A program made the position numbers and the translations under genes. Positions 46,544 through 55,008 of a DNA stretch of 64,000 bases are shown here, one piece after another. Under the pieces are notes generated by a model, which made no database searches, was not told the DNA's origin, and saw only the letters and a list, made by a program, of their open reading frames with translations. Every line of letters starts with the position of its first letter. The stretch's first letter is position 1. The stretch comes from JBBATK01 sp039810585 (GTDB lineage Bacteria; Bacteroidota; Ignavibacteria; Kapaibacteriales; NICIL-2), in the NCBI GenBank assembly GCA_039810585.1, contig JBDHXF010000011.1:1-64000 (forward strand). Reading direction: 5' to 3'.

Positions 46544-47047
46544 TTACTCTTTAGGAGGTTCACTATTGTTCAACAAGCCGCGCCGCATGATGATGCGCTG
46601 CAGAACGTCGGGGAAACGAATTTCGAACATGGTGAGCTTCGCGTATTGTTCGACGTTGAGCAGCGGCTTCAATTCGGTGATGCGCGCCTTTTGTGCACGA
46701 ACCAAGGCGTCGTAATTCGACATCACCTCGTCGGTCGCGGTTGAGATATCAACATCCGATCCTTCCTTGAGTACCTTATTCAGTTTGCGGATGGCTGCGT
46801 CCAGATACTTCTTCGCATCATCAATATTCTGCTGTCCGGCCTCGTACACACTGAGAAACTTTGTCTTCTGGTCACCGCTCAATTGCAGAAGCTCGACCAG
46901 TTTTTTCGACTTCATTTCCAGGATGCGATTCTTGATGCGATCGACGTCAGGACCACCTTTGGGAGCAAATCCCTGAGCCCCGGCCGGCACCGTGTGCAGC
47001 AACAATGCAATCACGATCGTCATTCCAAGGCGCTTAACCATTCCCAT
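46544..47047 (-). CDS. Exported Spy/CpxP-like helical protein
   Basis: This 167-residue protein has a signal peptide (GMTIVIALLLHTVPAGAQ) and a helical mature part with two LTxxQ-like motifs (LLQLSGDQKTKF and LLNVEQYAKL), as in the periplasmic stress chaperones Spy and CpxP. AGGAGG lies six bases before ATG 47047. It overlaps the end of the anti-sigma gene and forms a sigma/anti-sigma/effector operon, so it is a likely envelope-stress output. Similarity is at the motif level only. Confidence 0.65.
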   Translation of the reverse strand: MGMVKRLGMTIVIALLLHTVPAGAQGFAPKGGPDVDRIKNRILEMKSKKLVELLQLSGDQKTKFLSVYEAGQQNIDDAKKYLDAAIRKLNKVLKEGSDVDISTATDEVMSNYDALVRAQKARITELKPLLNVEQYAKLTMFEIRFPDVLQRIIMRRGLLNNSEPPKE

Positions 47048-47705
47048 TTTCAACCTCCTGAATTTGTTGCTCGATGTCCTGAATATCCACGCTGTTCATT
47101 AAATCGAGCGCTTCATTTTGCTGTTCGTCGGTCGACAGCGAATCAACATCGGTGCTTGATGCGCGGACGATTGTTTCGGCCATAAGACCCTCAATTTGAT
47201 CTCCGTCCTGAGCGGCGCTGATGGTACCGGGACTAAAGTCATGCGCCACCAAAGCCACGGGCAAGGCACTATCGTCGGTCGTGTTTTGACTCAGTACAAA
47301 CGCACTGGAATCTTTGGTCAGCAAGCCGGCAAGTTCATCATCAAAACTCTGGTCACTATCAACTTTTATCGGACGATTGATCACAAACAAAACTACAGCG
47401 CCCGCCACTAGCATCACAGGGGCTAAGCGACGCATCCAGATGAACGCAGATGATCGCGTTGGTTTGTGCAGCGCTTCGTTTACTCGCACAGACAGATTAC
47501 GGGTATGATAGTCGATGTCTTCATGGAAGGTCATCGTCTGCATTTTCGAAAACAGCGCTGTTACTTGCGCCAGTTCCTGTTGAATGTCTCCATAGAACTG
47601 CAAAGATGCTTCAAATCGCTGAGCATCGTCGGTAGAACAGCGACCAAAGGCATAGTCCGGAAGCAACGCTTCCATTTCTTCGTGAGATAAACGTTCCGTA
47701 TTCAT
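47034..47705 (-). CDS. Putative membrane anti-sigma factor
   Basis: This 223-residue protein has an N-terminal region with LLPDYAFGRCSTDDAQRFEASL, the usual start of anti-sigma domains. One membrane segment follows (about 92-110, APVMLVAGAVVLFVI), then an acidic C-terminal periplasmic region. The zinc HxxxCxxC motif is absent, so it is the non-zinc type. AAGGA precedes ATG 47705, one base after the sigma gene ends. It probably holds the adjacent ECF sigma factor at the membrane; RseP-type proteolysis could release it. Confidence 0.78.
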   Translation of the reverse strand: MNTERLSHEEMEALLPDYAFGRCSTDDAQRFEASLQFYGDIQQELAQVTALFSKMQTMTFHEDIDYHTRNLSVRVNEALHKPTRSSAFIWMRRLAPVMLVAGAVVLFVINRPIKVDSDQSFDDELAGLLTKDSSAFVLSQNTTDDSALPVALVAHDFSPGTISAAQDGDQIEGLMAETIVRASSTDVDSLSTDEQQNEALDLMNSVDIQDIEQQIQEVENGNG

Positions 47706-47706
47706 A

Positions 47707-48297
47707 CTATTCCTTCCTTTCGAGGAAATCTGTGGATTGTATCAGCTTTGCCAGTTTTTGCACAGCTTGGAAGTAGTTCGCCTTCAAGCCCCCAATACTT
47801 GTGCCTAACATTTCTGATATCTCCTCATAACTCAATTCATCAAAGTAACGCAGATAAAAGGTCTCTCGCTGTTTGTCCGGCAGTTGCTGCAGAATCTTGT
47901 CAAACTGTTGTTGAAAGTCCTTATTGAGCAGAACTCGTTCCGGCGTTGCATCAGTTGAAGGTAACTCCGGATCCGACTCGTCATCACCACTGAATAGACT
48001 CAGCGATCGTCGCCGTTTTCGCATGGTATGGCAAACATTGATTGTTATCCGGTAGAGCCAGGTCTGAATAGTGCTATCGCCTTTAAACGAACTCAATCCC
48101 TTTAACGCCCGGATGAAAACCTCCTGAGCTGCATCGTCAGCGTCGTCGTAAGAATTGGATAACTGTCGAAGGGCAAGGGAGTAAACGAAGCGTTGATACT
48201 GACGAACAAAGCGTGTTGCAGCCGCATCACGGTCGCCACGCACGTATTCGTCAATCAGTGCTTTATCGTCAGCCGGTAGTGCCAAGGAGTATTCCAT
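47707..48297 (-). CDS. ECF-family RNA polymerase sigma factor
   Basis: This 196-residue sigma-70 family protein contains region 2 (YDDADDAAQEVFIRALKGL and TIQTWLYRITINVCHTMRKRRR) and region 4 (LPDKQRETFYLRYFDELSYEEISEMLGTS), joined by an acidic linker (SGDDESDPELPSTDATPE). Regions 1.1 and 3 are missing, as in ECF sigma factors. GGAG lies nine bases before ATG 48297. It is the first gene of a sigma/anti-sigma/Spy-like operon. The cognate promoter is not evident to me. Confidence 0.9.
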   Translation of the reverse strand: MEYSLALPADDKALIDEYVRGDRDAAATRFVRQYQRFVYSLALRQLSNSYDDADDAAQEVFIRALKGLSSFKGDSTIQTWLYRITINVCHTMRKRRRSLSLFSGDDESDPELPSTDATPERVLLNKDFQQQFDKILQQLPDKQRETFYLRYFDELSYEEISEMLGTSIGGLKANYFQAVQKLAKLIQSTDFLERKE

Positions 48298-48407
48298 ATG
48301 CAGTTGCTCCACTCTGATGCGTCTCTGTGCTTTCGGCCTTGACCGGCTCGGAACAAACTCTCAGAACGAACTACTGCTAAGACTAAGTTGTACTTGCGGT
48401 GGTTTAA

Positions 48408-48833
48408 CTAGGATTGCAAATTTTCATTGACAGATCCAAAAGAGCTTTGCTCCTCCCCACTATCGGGATAAAAATACTGTTCCGGTATATTCTTCCTGGC
48501 TGAAAAGCCCTCTTGGATGCCATGGTAAAACTCTATGTGATCCTCGTCAGAACGCCAACAGAGGAACACTTCTTTCGAGTCTATAAGTGCAGGAAAATCA
48601 ACGAGTCCGATGCTAAAATCGTAATCCTTGTACACGCATCCCAGATCTTCCAATTCCCCAATGAAGGTCTGTAGTTTTTCGTTTAAGTCCTTGTATTCTG
48701 AAAGGGAGTCTGATTCCTGGCCATGCACATACACGAGTCGCCGAATGGCCTGCCCTGTCCCCAAGATGTCTCGAACTATCGATCGAACTAGGGGTAGTGT
48801 TTTATTCGCCGATTGTACGTCGAAAACGCGCAT
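48408..48833 (-). CDS. DUF2203 family protein
   Basis: This 141-residue protein matches DUF2203: FDVQSANKTLPLVRSIVRDI at the N-terminus, then a helical segment ending ELEDLGC, and the signature SIGLVDFPAL and EVFLCWRSDEDHIEFYHGI. The function is unknown. I choose ATG 48833 because family similarity begins there; a 30-codon extension overlaps the DedA gene. It overlaps nothing else and ends 111 bases before the sigma gene. Confidence 0.82.
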   Translation of the reverse strand: MRVFDVQSANKTLPLVRSIVRDILGTGQAIRRLVYVHGQESDSLSEYKDLNEKLQTFIGELEDLGCVYKDYDFSIGLVDFPALIDSKEVFLCWRSDEDHIEFYHGIQEGFSARKNIPEQYFYPDSGEEQSSFGSVNENLQS

Positions 48834-48840
48834 AAAGGAA

Positions 48841-49476
48841 TCAAGTTTGAGGTTGTTGCTTCCGGTGTCGAATAAACTCGACAATGGCTGGTAGTACGCT
48901 GATAACGATAATCGCCAAGACAACCAGTGCGAAGTTCTTTTTTACAATCTCTTGATTTCCAAAGAAATATCCCAATAAGATAAAAGAACTAACCCAGGCA
49001 GCTCCTCCACCAATACTAAAGATCGCAAATCGACGAAATCCCATGGTTCCGAGCCCGGCCACAAATGGAGCAAAGGTGCGCACAATCGGTATAAATCGAG
49101 CAAAAATGATGGTTTTTCCGCCGTGCTTCTCATAAAAAGCATGAGTGCGATGCAGACTTTGCTTGTTGAAAAGTTTGGAGGGATGGTCAACAATTCGATG
49201 ACCCAACTTATTGCCAATAAAGTAGTTAACAAAGTCACCGGTGTTAGCGGCAATCATCAGCAGAGGAATCAGTACCAGTACTTGGAGATTGCCAAGTGCA
49301 CACACTGCACCGAGTGCAAAGAGAAGCGAGTCGCCCGGTAAAAATGGAGTGATGACGAGACCTGTTTCACAAAAAATAACCAGAAACAGCAAAACGTACA
49401 TCCACACGCCCAAGCTATCTATCAGGGCATTGAGATGCACATCCAGGTGCAGAATAAAGTCAAAAATGGCGCTCAT
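48841..49476 (-). CDS. DedA family membrane protein
   Basis: This 211-residue protein has several membrane segments and the DedA/SNARE-associated signatures ETGLVITPFLPGDSLLFALG and FARFIPIVRTFAPFVAGLG. DedA proteins are proposed lipid flippases or transporters that affect membrane homeostasis. The start is ATG 49476, with an in-frame TTG three codons upstream. A TACTTTTG promoter motif lies at 49533-49540. It is cotranscribed with the DUF2203 gene seven bases downstream. Confidence 0.9.
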   Translation of the reverse strand: MSAIFDFILHLDVHLNALIDSLGVWMYVLLFLVIFCETGLVITPFLPGDSLLFALGAVCALGNLQVLVLIPLLMIAANTGDFVNYFIGNKLGHRIVDHPSKLFNKQSLHRTHAFYEKHGGKTIIFARFIPIVRTFAPFVAGLGTMGFRRFAIFSIGGGAAWVSSFILLGYFFGNQEIVKKNFALVVLAIIVISVLPAIVEFIRHRKQQPQT

Positions 49477-49532
49477 GGCGGACAAGACGGTTGAAAAAGC
49501 GGCGCAATATAGAGGACAGGCTTGGCATAAGA

Positions 49533-49540
49533 CAAAAGTA
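49533..49540 (-). promoter_or_regulatory. Bacteroidota-type -7 motif for DedA-DUF2203
   Basis: The minus strand reads TACTTTTG, matching TAnnTTTG, 56 bases before the DedA ATG and just after the terminator of the preceding gene. Confidence 0.5.
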
Positions 49541-49549
49541 GTACTACTG

Positions 49550-49581
49550 AAAAAGAAAAAGCGGGGTTACAATCCCCGCTT
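49550..49581 (-). terminator. Intrinsic terminator of the 49672-50610 gene
   Basis: AAGCGGGG pairs with CCCCGCTT (8 bp, 7-base loop) and is followed on the minus strand by TTTCTTTTT. It lies about 90 bases after the stop of the Spy-like gene. Confidence 0.88.
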
Positions 49582-49671
49582 CTCTCTTAACCGCTTGTCC
49601 ATAATAGTTCATTGAGATCTATTGGAACATGAGTTTAGTCTTTCGTACGATTTTCCCTCTTGCCCTAGTCT

Positions 49672-50610
49672 TTATTTGTCCTTATCATCCTTATGTCCAT
49701 CGCGCTTCTGCAGTTCCTTTTGCAGCTTCTGCAACTTCAGCTGCATATCATCAAGCTGTTTTTGCAATTGCGAGTCGTTCAACTTTGGAGTGGTCGACTT
49801 GTCCTTGGGCAAGGTGTATGGAGTATCATCCATCAAATTTGAGTCGTCGTCGCCGTCGTTATCACTTCCCGGACTTTGGCGAAAACGCTGAATGTCCGGC
49901 ATGTGGAATGAAAATCCGTTACCTTGACCGTTGAAAAACTGATTGAAGGGATCTTGATCGTCGTCCCCTTCGTCTGAACTCAAACTAAAGGAACCGAAGG
50001 CGTTTCGATCTAACCAAAGGTCGCGGTCGGGGTACACAAAGAGCTCATCGGCGTCGATGATCTTGTCACCATTTGTACTTGCCCAGCTTTGTACACTAAA
50101 TGACTGAACGGCCGGAACCTGCGGATGCGTATCGGTTGAAACATCGCCTTGATCTTTCTTGTTCAATGCTGCAATGCGATCTCTTTCTTCCGCTCTCAGA
50201 TCGGCGAGAGTTGCGGCTTGCGTTTTGGTCAATAATTGCTTGATGTCCGACATCTTCTTCAGCGCTATGCCATCGATTTCCGCCTGCGTGCTTTGAATAT
50301 CCTGACGAATTCGTTGCATTTCAGACTCGTCCGGCTTTTCCTTCAGGCATGCGCTCGTGTAGTCTTCTTTCAACATATCCTTCTTGCGACGGAGTGTTCT
50401 CGTATCATTCGCCAAGGAGTTGACTATGGCCACGATCTCTTCGCGTTGAGACGCACTCAGACGTAAGGACTTAAGTACGTTAGGACGCTTTGGTGCATGG
50501 CCGTGCCGTCCACCCAGTCCCTGCTGAATACTGAAGGACTGCGCATGCACTCCACTCACGCTAAGAAGGGCTACCAGCGTTATGACGAGGAGACGAGAGG
50601 GAGATGACAT
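49672..50610 (-). CDS. Exported Spy/CpxP-like protein with acidic C-terminal region
   Basis: This 312-residue protein has a signal peptide (RLLVITLVALLSVSGVHAQ) and a helical domain with two LTxxQ-like motifs (SLRLSASQREEI near residue 50, LLTKTQAATLADL near 130), again like Spy/CpxP. A long acidic, Asp-rich region follows (SDEGDDDQDPF, SPGSDNDGDDDSN), then a short coiled coil with repeated LQKLQKELQK at the end. GAGG lies seven bases before ATG 50610. Longer readings start inside the leader. Its partner or target is unknown. Confidence 0.65.
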   Translation of the reverse strand: MSSPSRLLVITLVALLSVSGVHAQSFSIQQGLGGRHGHAPKRPNVLKSLRLSASQREEIVAIVNSLANDTRTLRRKKDMLKEDYTSACLKEKPDESEMQRIRQDIQSTQAEIDGIALKKMSDIKQLLTKTQAATLADLRAEERDRIAALNKKDQGDVSTDTHPQVPAVQSFSVQSWASTNGDKIIDADELFVYPDRDLWLDRNAFGSFSLSSDEGDDDQDPFNQFFNGQGNGFSFHMPDIQRFRQSPGSDNDGDDDSNLMDDTPYTLPKDKSTTPKLNDSQLQKQLDDMQLKLQKLQKELQKRDGHKDDKDK

Positions 50611-50787
50611 AATGAACCTCATGAGTTTGACAATTTTGCCTTGACGAAAATGCACGTCCACATGATTCTGAAAAAGTCCGTTAACAGCCATTTGACGCCT
50701 CTTAACGAAGATTGACAACAGCGCACCTCATATACCGCCAAGATTCCTCAAGATCGAGTGCTCTCAGTGCCTGATTTCAATTCACAC

Positions 50788-50820
50788 GAAGCGCTTCCGG
50801 GCTTAGCCTGGAAGCGCTTC
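50788..50820. other. Long intergenic hairpin downstream of the coiled-coil gene
   Basis: GAAGCGCTTCC pairs with GGAAGCGCTTC (11 bp), and the 11-base interior forms a further short stem (GGGC with GCCT around TTA). No T-tract follows on either strand. It lies 38 bases after the stop of the coiled-coil gene. It may protect an mRNA 3' end. Confidence 0.75.
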
Positions 50821-50857
50821 ACTACGACACAACGTACATAGAATTGTTGTCGGATTC

Positions 50858-52018
50858 TCAGGACGCGACGGCGCTTTCAAGAAGTTTGACCGCCGATCGT
50901 AGTTTATCGACGATACCATAAACAGTTTCTTTGCTCGCAGCGTTCAAACCGGATGTGGGTGACGCATGCTCACCTTGGGACAAATAATCAGCCGTCTGGC
51001 GAATCGAGCTGGCGAGCTTGCTGAGTGGACTTTCCGGAAACTGCTCTGCCGCTAAGGTGAGCTGGTCTCTCTGTTCGGTTACTCGCTGAACTTCAGAACG
51101 TACAACCTTAAGCTCTTCTTCAAACTGTTGTACACGTGCACGGTAGTCTTCTAACTCAGAACGCAACACGGCGTCGTCCACCGTATTTTCCTGCTGCTGA
51201 CGGTCAATGCTCTCCAGCAAGGTCAGCTTCTCCTCAGCTAATAATGCCTGTTTTTCACGCTCGTACATTCGAGCGGTCATTTCCATTAACTGAGACTTAT
51301 ATTCCTGAGTGGCATCATCCTGTCGCTGCAAACGCACGCGGATCTCGTCGAGATCACGTTGCAGTCTAGAATTTTCTTGACGGACGCTATCATGAGTTCG
51401 CTCTAATTCCTGAAAACTCTTTCGAACTTCAGACAAGGTCTGAACGGTTTCCTGCTGTTCCTGCTTCAGCGTATCGACTAATTGAGCAGAAGCCTCACGT
51501 CCGGCGTGCATTTCTTGTTGTGTGCGACGTAAGGTGCTCTCGGCGTCTGCTACTTGTTCGGAGCGTTGTTGCAGTGAGGCTTCAAGGTTCTGAGCGCGCG
51601 CCTGCCATGAAAGCAGCTCTTGCTCAGCACGATGAAGTTGCGTACGCAGCGACTCAGCATCGGTCGACTTGATGCGAAAGCCCTCTGCTTCCTGTACTAG
51701 CTGTTCTATCCGCTGGTCTTTTTCTCGGAGGATGGTCTGTCCGTCGTTCAGTTTCTCGTACAAGCTCTTTACGGACGCTCGCAAATCGTCAATCTCGGCT
51801 ATTTCTCCCTTCCAACTTTCAAGCGTTGCGACGTGTGTGGCAATCTGTTCAGTTTTCGATTCGATCTCCGCTTCAAGCAACGAAATACGCTGACGCATGT
51901 CTGCATCATGCTGTTGCTTAGCCGCCATAATATCGCCGGCGCGCCGCATCACCTGCCAAAGTGACTCAACGGCTTTTTGAACTTCCTTGGACGGAGTTAA
52001 TAAACGATCTGTTTCCAC
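50858..52018 (-). CDS. Long coiled-coil protein
   Basis: This 386-residue protein is almost entirely heptad-like coiled coil from about residue 30 to 320, rich in Glu, Gln, Arg and Leu, with a small tail (LSKLASSIRQTADYLSQGE). No signal peptide, membrane segment or named domain is visible. It starts 41 bases after pheT. Cytoskeletal or division-related coiled-coil genes occur near pheT in some Bacteroidota, which suggests but does not show a division role. Confidence 0.7.
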   Translation of the reverse strand: METDRLLTPSKEVQKAVESLWQVMRRAGDIMAAKQQHDADMRQRISLLEAEIESKTEQIATHVATLESWKGEIAEIDDLRASVKSLYEKLNDGQTILREKDQRIEQLVQEAEGFRIKSTDAESLRTQLHRAEQELLSWQARAQNLEASLQQRSEQVADAESTLRRTQQEMHAGREASAQLVDTLKQEQQETVQTLSEVRKSFQELERTHDSVRQENSRLQRDLDEIRVRLQRQDDATQEYKSQLMEMTARMYEREKQALLAEEKLTLLESIDRQQQENTVDDAVLRSELEDYRARVQQFEEELKVVRSEVQRVTEQRDQLTLAAEQFPESPLSKLASSIRQTADYLSQGEHASPTSGLNAASKETVYGIVDKLRSAVKLLESAVAS

Positions 52019-52059
52019 CTAAGCTCCCGGACACTGAAAGAAGAAATGTTGAACTCTGA

Positions 52060-54459
52060 TTATTGTCTCAGAGCTGCCCCTGTTTGCTGTGTGACGGCTG
52101 CAATGATGCGCTGTACATCTGCATCCACTTCCTCGTCCCTGAGGGTGCGTTCGTCGGATGAAAAGTGCAGTCGAAATGCTACGCTTTTCTTCCCCTGTCC
52201 GACGCTGCTATGTTCAAAGACATCAAACACCCGAACGCCCTGCAAGATAGCACTGCCCGTCTGAACGATGATATCTTTGATTGTTCCACTATGGACAGTT
52301 GTTTCTACAGCAAATGCGATATCGCGCTCCATCACAGGGAAGGCCGAGACGCTCTTGAATTTCTGCATATCTGCACCCGCTCCCGCAAAAACTGAGGCGT
52401 CTAGCAGGGCTACATAGATGCTTTTGTCCACATCATAGTGTCGGCAAATACTCTTTGCCACTTCGCCAAGCACCCCCACGCTCACGCCATTCGTCACCAC
52501 TCGGAGCTGTCGCGCACTTAAAAGCGGATGATCGGACGCTTCAAAACTGAGGGGTATATGATACTCTTGCGCGACGCTCTCGACTGCCCCCTTTATGTCG
52601 TAAAAATCAACCTCGCGCTCCCTTGCGTACCACTCAGTTTCCTGAGCGGCGCCGCAGGCGGCAAGTATTAATTCCTCTCGCTCGGAGACGATGAGGGACG
52701 CTTGACTCTCATCGCTGGCGCGATGAAATGTCTTTCCAAATTCAAAAAGACGAATACTGCGCGTGCCTTGTCTCAAGTTATGAGCCACGATGCGCGCAAC
52801 TGAGCCCAACATCGACGAACGCATGATAGACAGATCTTCGCCAAGTGGATTAGCAAGCTCTACTCCGTCTCCATGACACACTTTTTCGGTGTGTGGATCG
52901 ACCTGGTTCTGACTCACGATTTCATGCCATCCCAAAGTGGCCAGCGAATGACGCATTGACCGCTTGAGTGCCGGTTCTCGAAATGCAACGGGAAGGCTAG
53001 TGTCGATTAGGGAAACCTCAGCCTCCGTTACCATTGGGATCGCGTCGTAATTCATGAGAATGGCGATCTCCTCGATCACATAAATCTCCTCGCTCACATC
53101 CACTCTATAGCTAGGCGCTTCGAGAAGCACTTCGTTCTCGGTCTCAGTCACGATGCTAAAATCCAGTCGACGCAAGAGCTCAAGAATAAATTCTCTGTCC
53201 AACGCGAAACCGAGTATGGTCGAAACTCGGGCAAAGCGCAGCGTCATTTGTCGGCGCTCAATAGGCCGTGGATAAGCGTCCACTACGCCCTGATCCAGTT
53301 CCGCGCCGGCAAGCTCATGCATTAACTGTGCAGCCCGATCCAGTGCCCACGGCAAGGCATTGATGTCGGTTCCTCGTTCAAATCGATAGGAAGCATCGGA
53401 GGATATTCCAAGGCGACGGGCCGTTCTACGGATGGAGGACGGTGCAAACCACGCTGACTCGATGAGGACATCTGTTGTTGAGTCCTTAATGGAGGAATTT
53501 TCTCCACCCATCACTCCGGCAATTGCTAAGCGCTTTGCGGGATCACAAATCATGAGCGACTTCTCGTCCAACACTCTGTCCTTTCCGTCGAGCGTCGTGT
53601 ATTGCTCCTGACTCCGGGCATGTTCCACAACGATGCGATTCCCCTCCACTGTGGCCAAGTCGAAGGCATGAAGCGGATGCCCACACTCCATGAGAACGTA
53701 GTTCGTGATGTCTACGACCACATTTCGCGGACGTAATCCCACTGCTTCAAGACGACGCTGCATCCACGCTGGGGACGGCCCCATGCGAACATTGCGCGCA
53801 ACCCTTGCCATGTATCGCGCACAATCATCAGTATTGCGAATGTCAACGGCAACATCTATAGGTCGAGCTGATTCGCTGACTACGACTTTGTTCAGCGACC
53901 ACTTTTTGTTTTCGTAGGCTGCAATCACTCGTGCAATGCCGAGATGCGACAGGGCATCGGCGCGGTTTGGGGTAATACTGATTTCATAGATCACGTCCGC
54001 AAGTCCAAGCGCAGTTCCAATTGGTTGTCCAATCTCCAGCCCGGAATCCAAAATCCAGATGCCGTCGCTCGTCTCCTCCAATAGCAACTCCGATTTGGAG
54101 CAAATCATTCCGTTTGATTCCACGCCACGCAGCACACGGGCAGAAATCTCAAAACCTCCATTGGGAACAATCGCACCAGGCTTGGCGAAGACAATGGTTT
54201 GCTCGGCATCAACATTAGCTGCACCACAGACAACAGTGCGTTCGGTTTCGCCGTCAAATACTTGACAGACCGAGAGCTTGTCAGCTTTTGGGTGCTTGAT
54301 TTTCGAGAGTACTTTGGCGACAACAAAATTGTCGTATATCCTACGTCTGTCGTGCACAGCTTCCACCTCAATACCCATCATGTTCAGGGCATCGCTCAGC
54401 TGTTCGGGACTACTTTTAATGTCAACGAATTCGGATAACCAGTTGTGTGATATGTTCAT
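52060..54459 (-). CDS. pheT: Phenylalanyl-tRNA synthetase beta subunit
   Basis: PheT charges tRNA-Phe together with PheS, which is not in this window. The 799-residue protein starts MNISHNWLSEFVDI. It has the tRNA-binding OB domain (VVAKVLSKIKHPKADKLSVC), the B3/B4 editing region, the B5 domain and the C-terminal anticodon-binding fold ending RLHFSSDERTLRDEEVD. ATG 54459 is the family start; 72 upstream codons run through the tRNA gene on the other strand and are not coding. A TAAATTTG promoter motif lies 27 bases upstream. Confidence 0.95.
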   Translation of the reverse strand: MNISHNWLSEFVDIKSSPEQLSDALNMMGIEVEAVHDRRRIYDNFVVAKVLSKIKHPKADKLSVCQVFDGETERTVVCGAANVDAEQTIVFAKPGAIVPNGGFEISARVLRGVESNGMICSKSELLLEETSDGIWILDSGLEIGQPIGTALGLADVIYEISITPNRADALSHLGIARVIAAYENKKWSLNKVVVSESARPIDVAVDIRNTDDCARYMARVARNVRMGPSPAWMQRRLEAVGLRPRNVVVDITNYVLMECGHPLHAFDLATVEGNRIVVEHARSQEQYTTLDGKDRVLDEKSLMICDPAKRLAIAGVMGGENSSIKDSTTDVLIESAWFAPSSIRRTARRLGISSDASYRFERGTDINALPWALDRAAQLMHELAGAELDQGVVDAYPRPIERRQMTLRFARVSTILGFALDREFILELLRRLDFSIVTETENEVLLEAPSYRVDVSEEIYVIEEIAILMNYDAIPMVTEAEVSLIDTSLPVAFREPALKRSMRHSLATLGWHEIVSQNQVDPHTEKVCHGDGVELANPLGEDLSIMRSSMLGSVARIVAHNLRQGTRSIRLFEFGKTFHRASDESQASLIVSEREELILAACGAAQETEWYAREREVDFYDIKGAVESVAQEYHIPLSFEASDHPLLSARQLRVVTNGVSVGVLGEVAKSICRHYDVDKSIYVALLDASVFAGAGADMQKFKSVSAFPVMERDIAFAVETTVHSGTIKDIIVQTGSAILQGVRVFDVFEHSSVGQGKKSVAFRLHFSSDERTLRDEEVDADVQRIIAAVTQQTGAALRQ

Positions 54460-54485
54460 GAAGACGATCGATCTTGGTGAAGAGG

Positions 54486-54493
54486 CAAATTTA
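54486..54493 (-). promoter_or_regulatory. Bacteroidota-type -7 motif for pheT
   Basis: The minus strand reads TAAATTTG, an exact TAnnTTTG match, 26 bases before the pheT ATG. Confidence 0.5.
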
Positions 54494-54618
54494 GTGAGCG
54501 CAGATGATGTGCTGGTTCGATTCCGACGCAAAGCGAACATTTTCGATAGCTTTTCTGCTTGAGACTCTCTGTTTTCGTCGCACGATAAAAAGATCACCCT
54601 CAATCTCCCGGACATCCG

Positions 54619-54626
54619 TATCTTTG
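54619..54626 (+). promoter_or_regulatory. Bacteroidota-type -7 motif for initiator tRNA
   Basis: TATCTTTG matches TAnnTTTG exactly and lies 13 bases before the tRNA, so transcription would begin about six bases before the mature 5' end. Confidence 0.6.
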
Positions 54627-54639
54627 TATTCATATTGAT

Positions 54640-54712
<73 letters not shown>

Positions 54713-54722
54713 CTCCTGAATG

Positions 54723-54747
54723 AAGCCATCCACCGGATGGCTTTTTT
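54723..54747 (+). terminator. Intrinsic terminator of tRNA-fMet
   Basis: AAGCCATCC pairs with GGATGGCTT (9 bp) around ACC and runs into six T. It lies 10 bases after the tRNA. Confidence 0.93.
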
Positions 54748-54902
54748 CGTTTGTGGTCTGAGCTATATCGAGCAGTTACTGCCCTGACTCACCGTCGAAT
54801 CACGCATACTCCGCAACTCTCGGCACCCCGGGCTACAAAACATGGAGACGCATTGGTGCGTGTGCTCTGTTCGCTGTATTTTGAATGAGACTAGTGACTA
54901 GA

Positions 54903-54937
54903 CTGCATTTCGTGACCCACGCAGTCACGAAGTGCAG
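54903..54937 (+). promoter_or_regulatory. Strong hairpin upstream of a secreted-protein gene
   Basis: CTGCATTTCGTGAC pairs with GTCACGAAGTGCAG (14 bp with one G-U) around a 7-base loop. It lies 71 bases before the start at 55009, in a 258-base non-coding region. It has no T-tract, so a leader regulatory element or palindromic operator is more likely than a terminator. Confidence 0.6.
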
Positions 54938-55008
54938 CGGGAGATGAAACCTTCTCTCTTAGCGATTAGCACCGTCCGCCAATTTGTCTCATTCAATGGA
55001 GGAACCCC

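Noticed and set aside
48298..48407. AACTT...TCTGA sigma-E-like pair upstream of the ECF sigma gene
   Set aside because: The spacing is 19 bases, longer than the known 15-17, and there is no second copy to support it.
54514..54524. T-loop-like GGTTCGATTCC near the pheT leader
   Set aside because: The flanking stem does not pair and no acceptor, D-arm or anticodon arm can be built.
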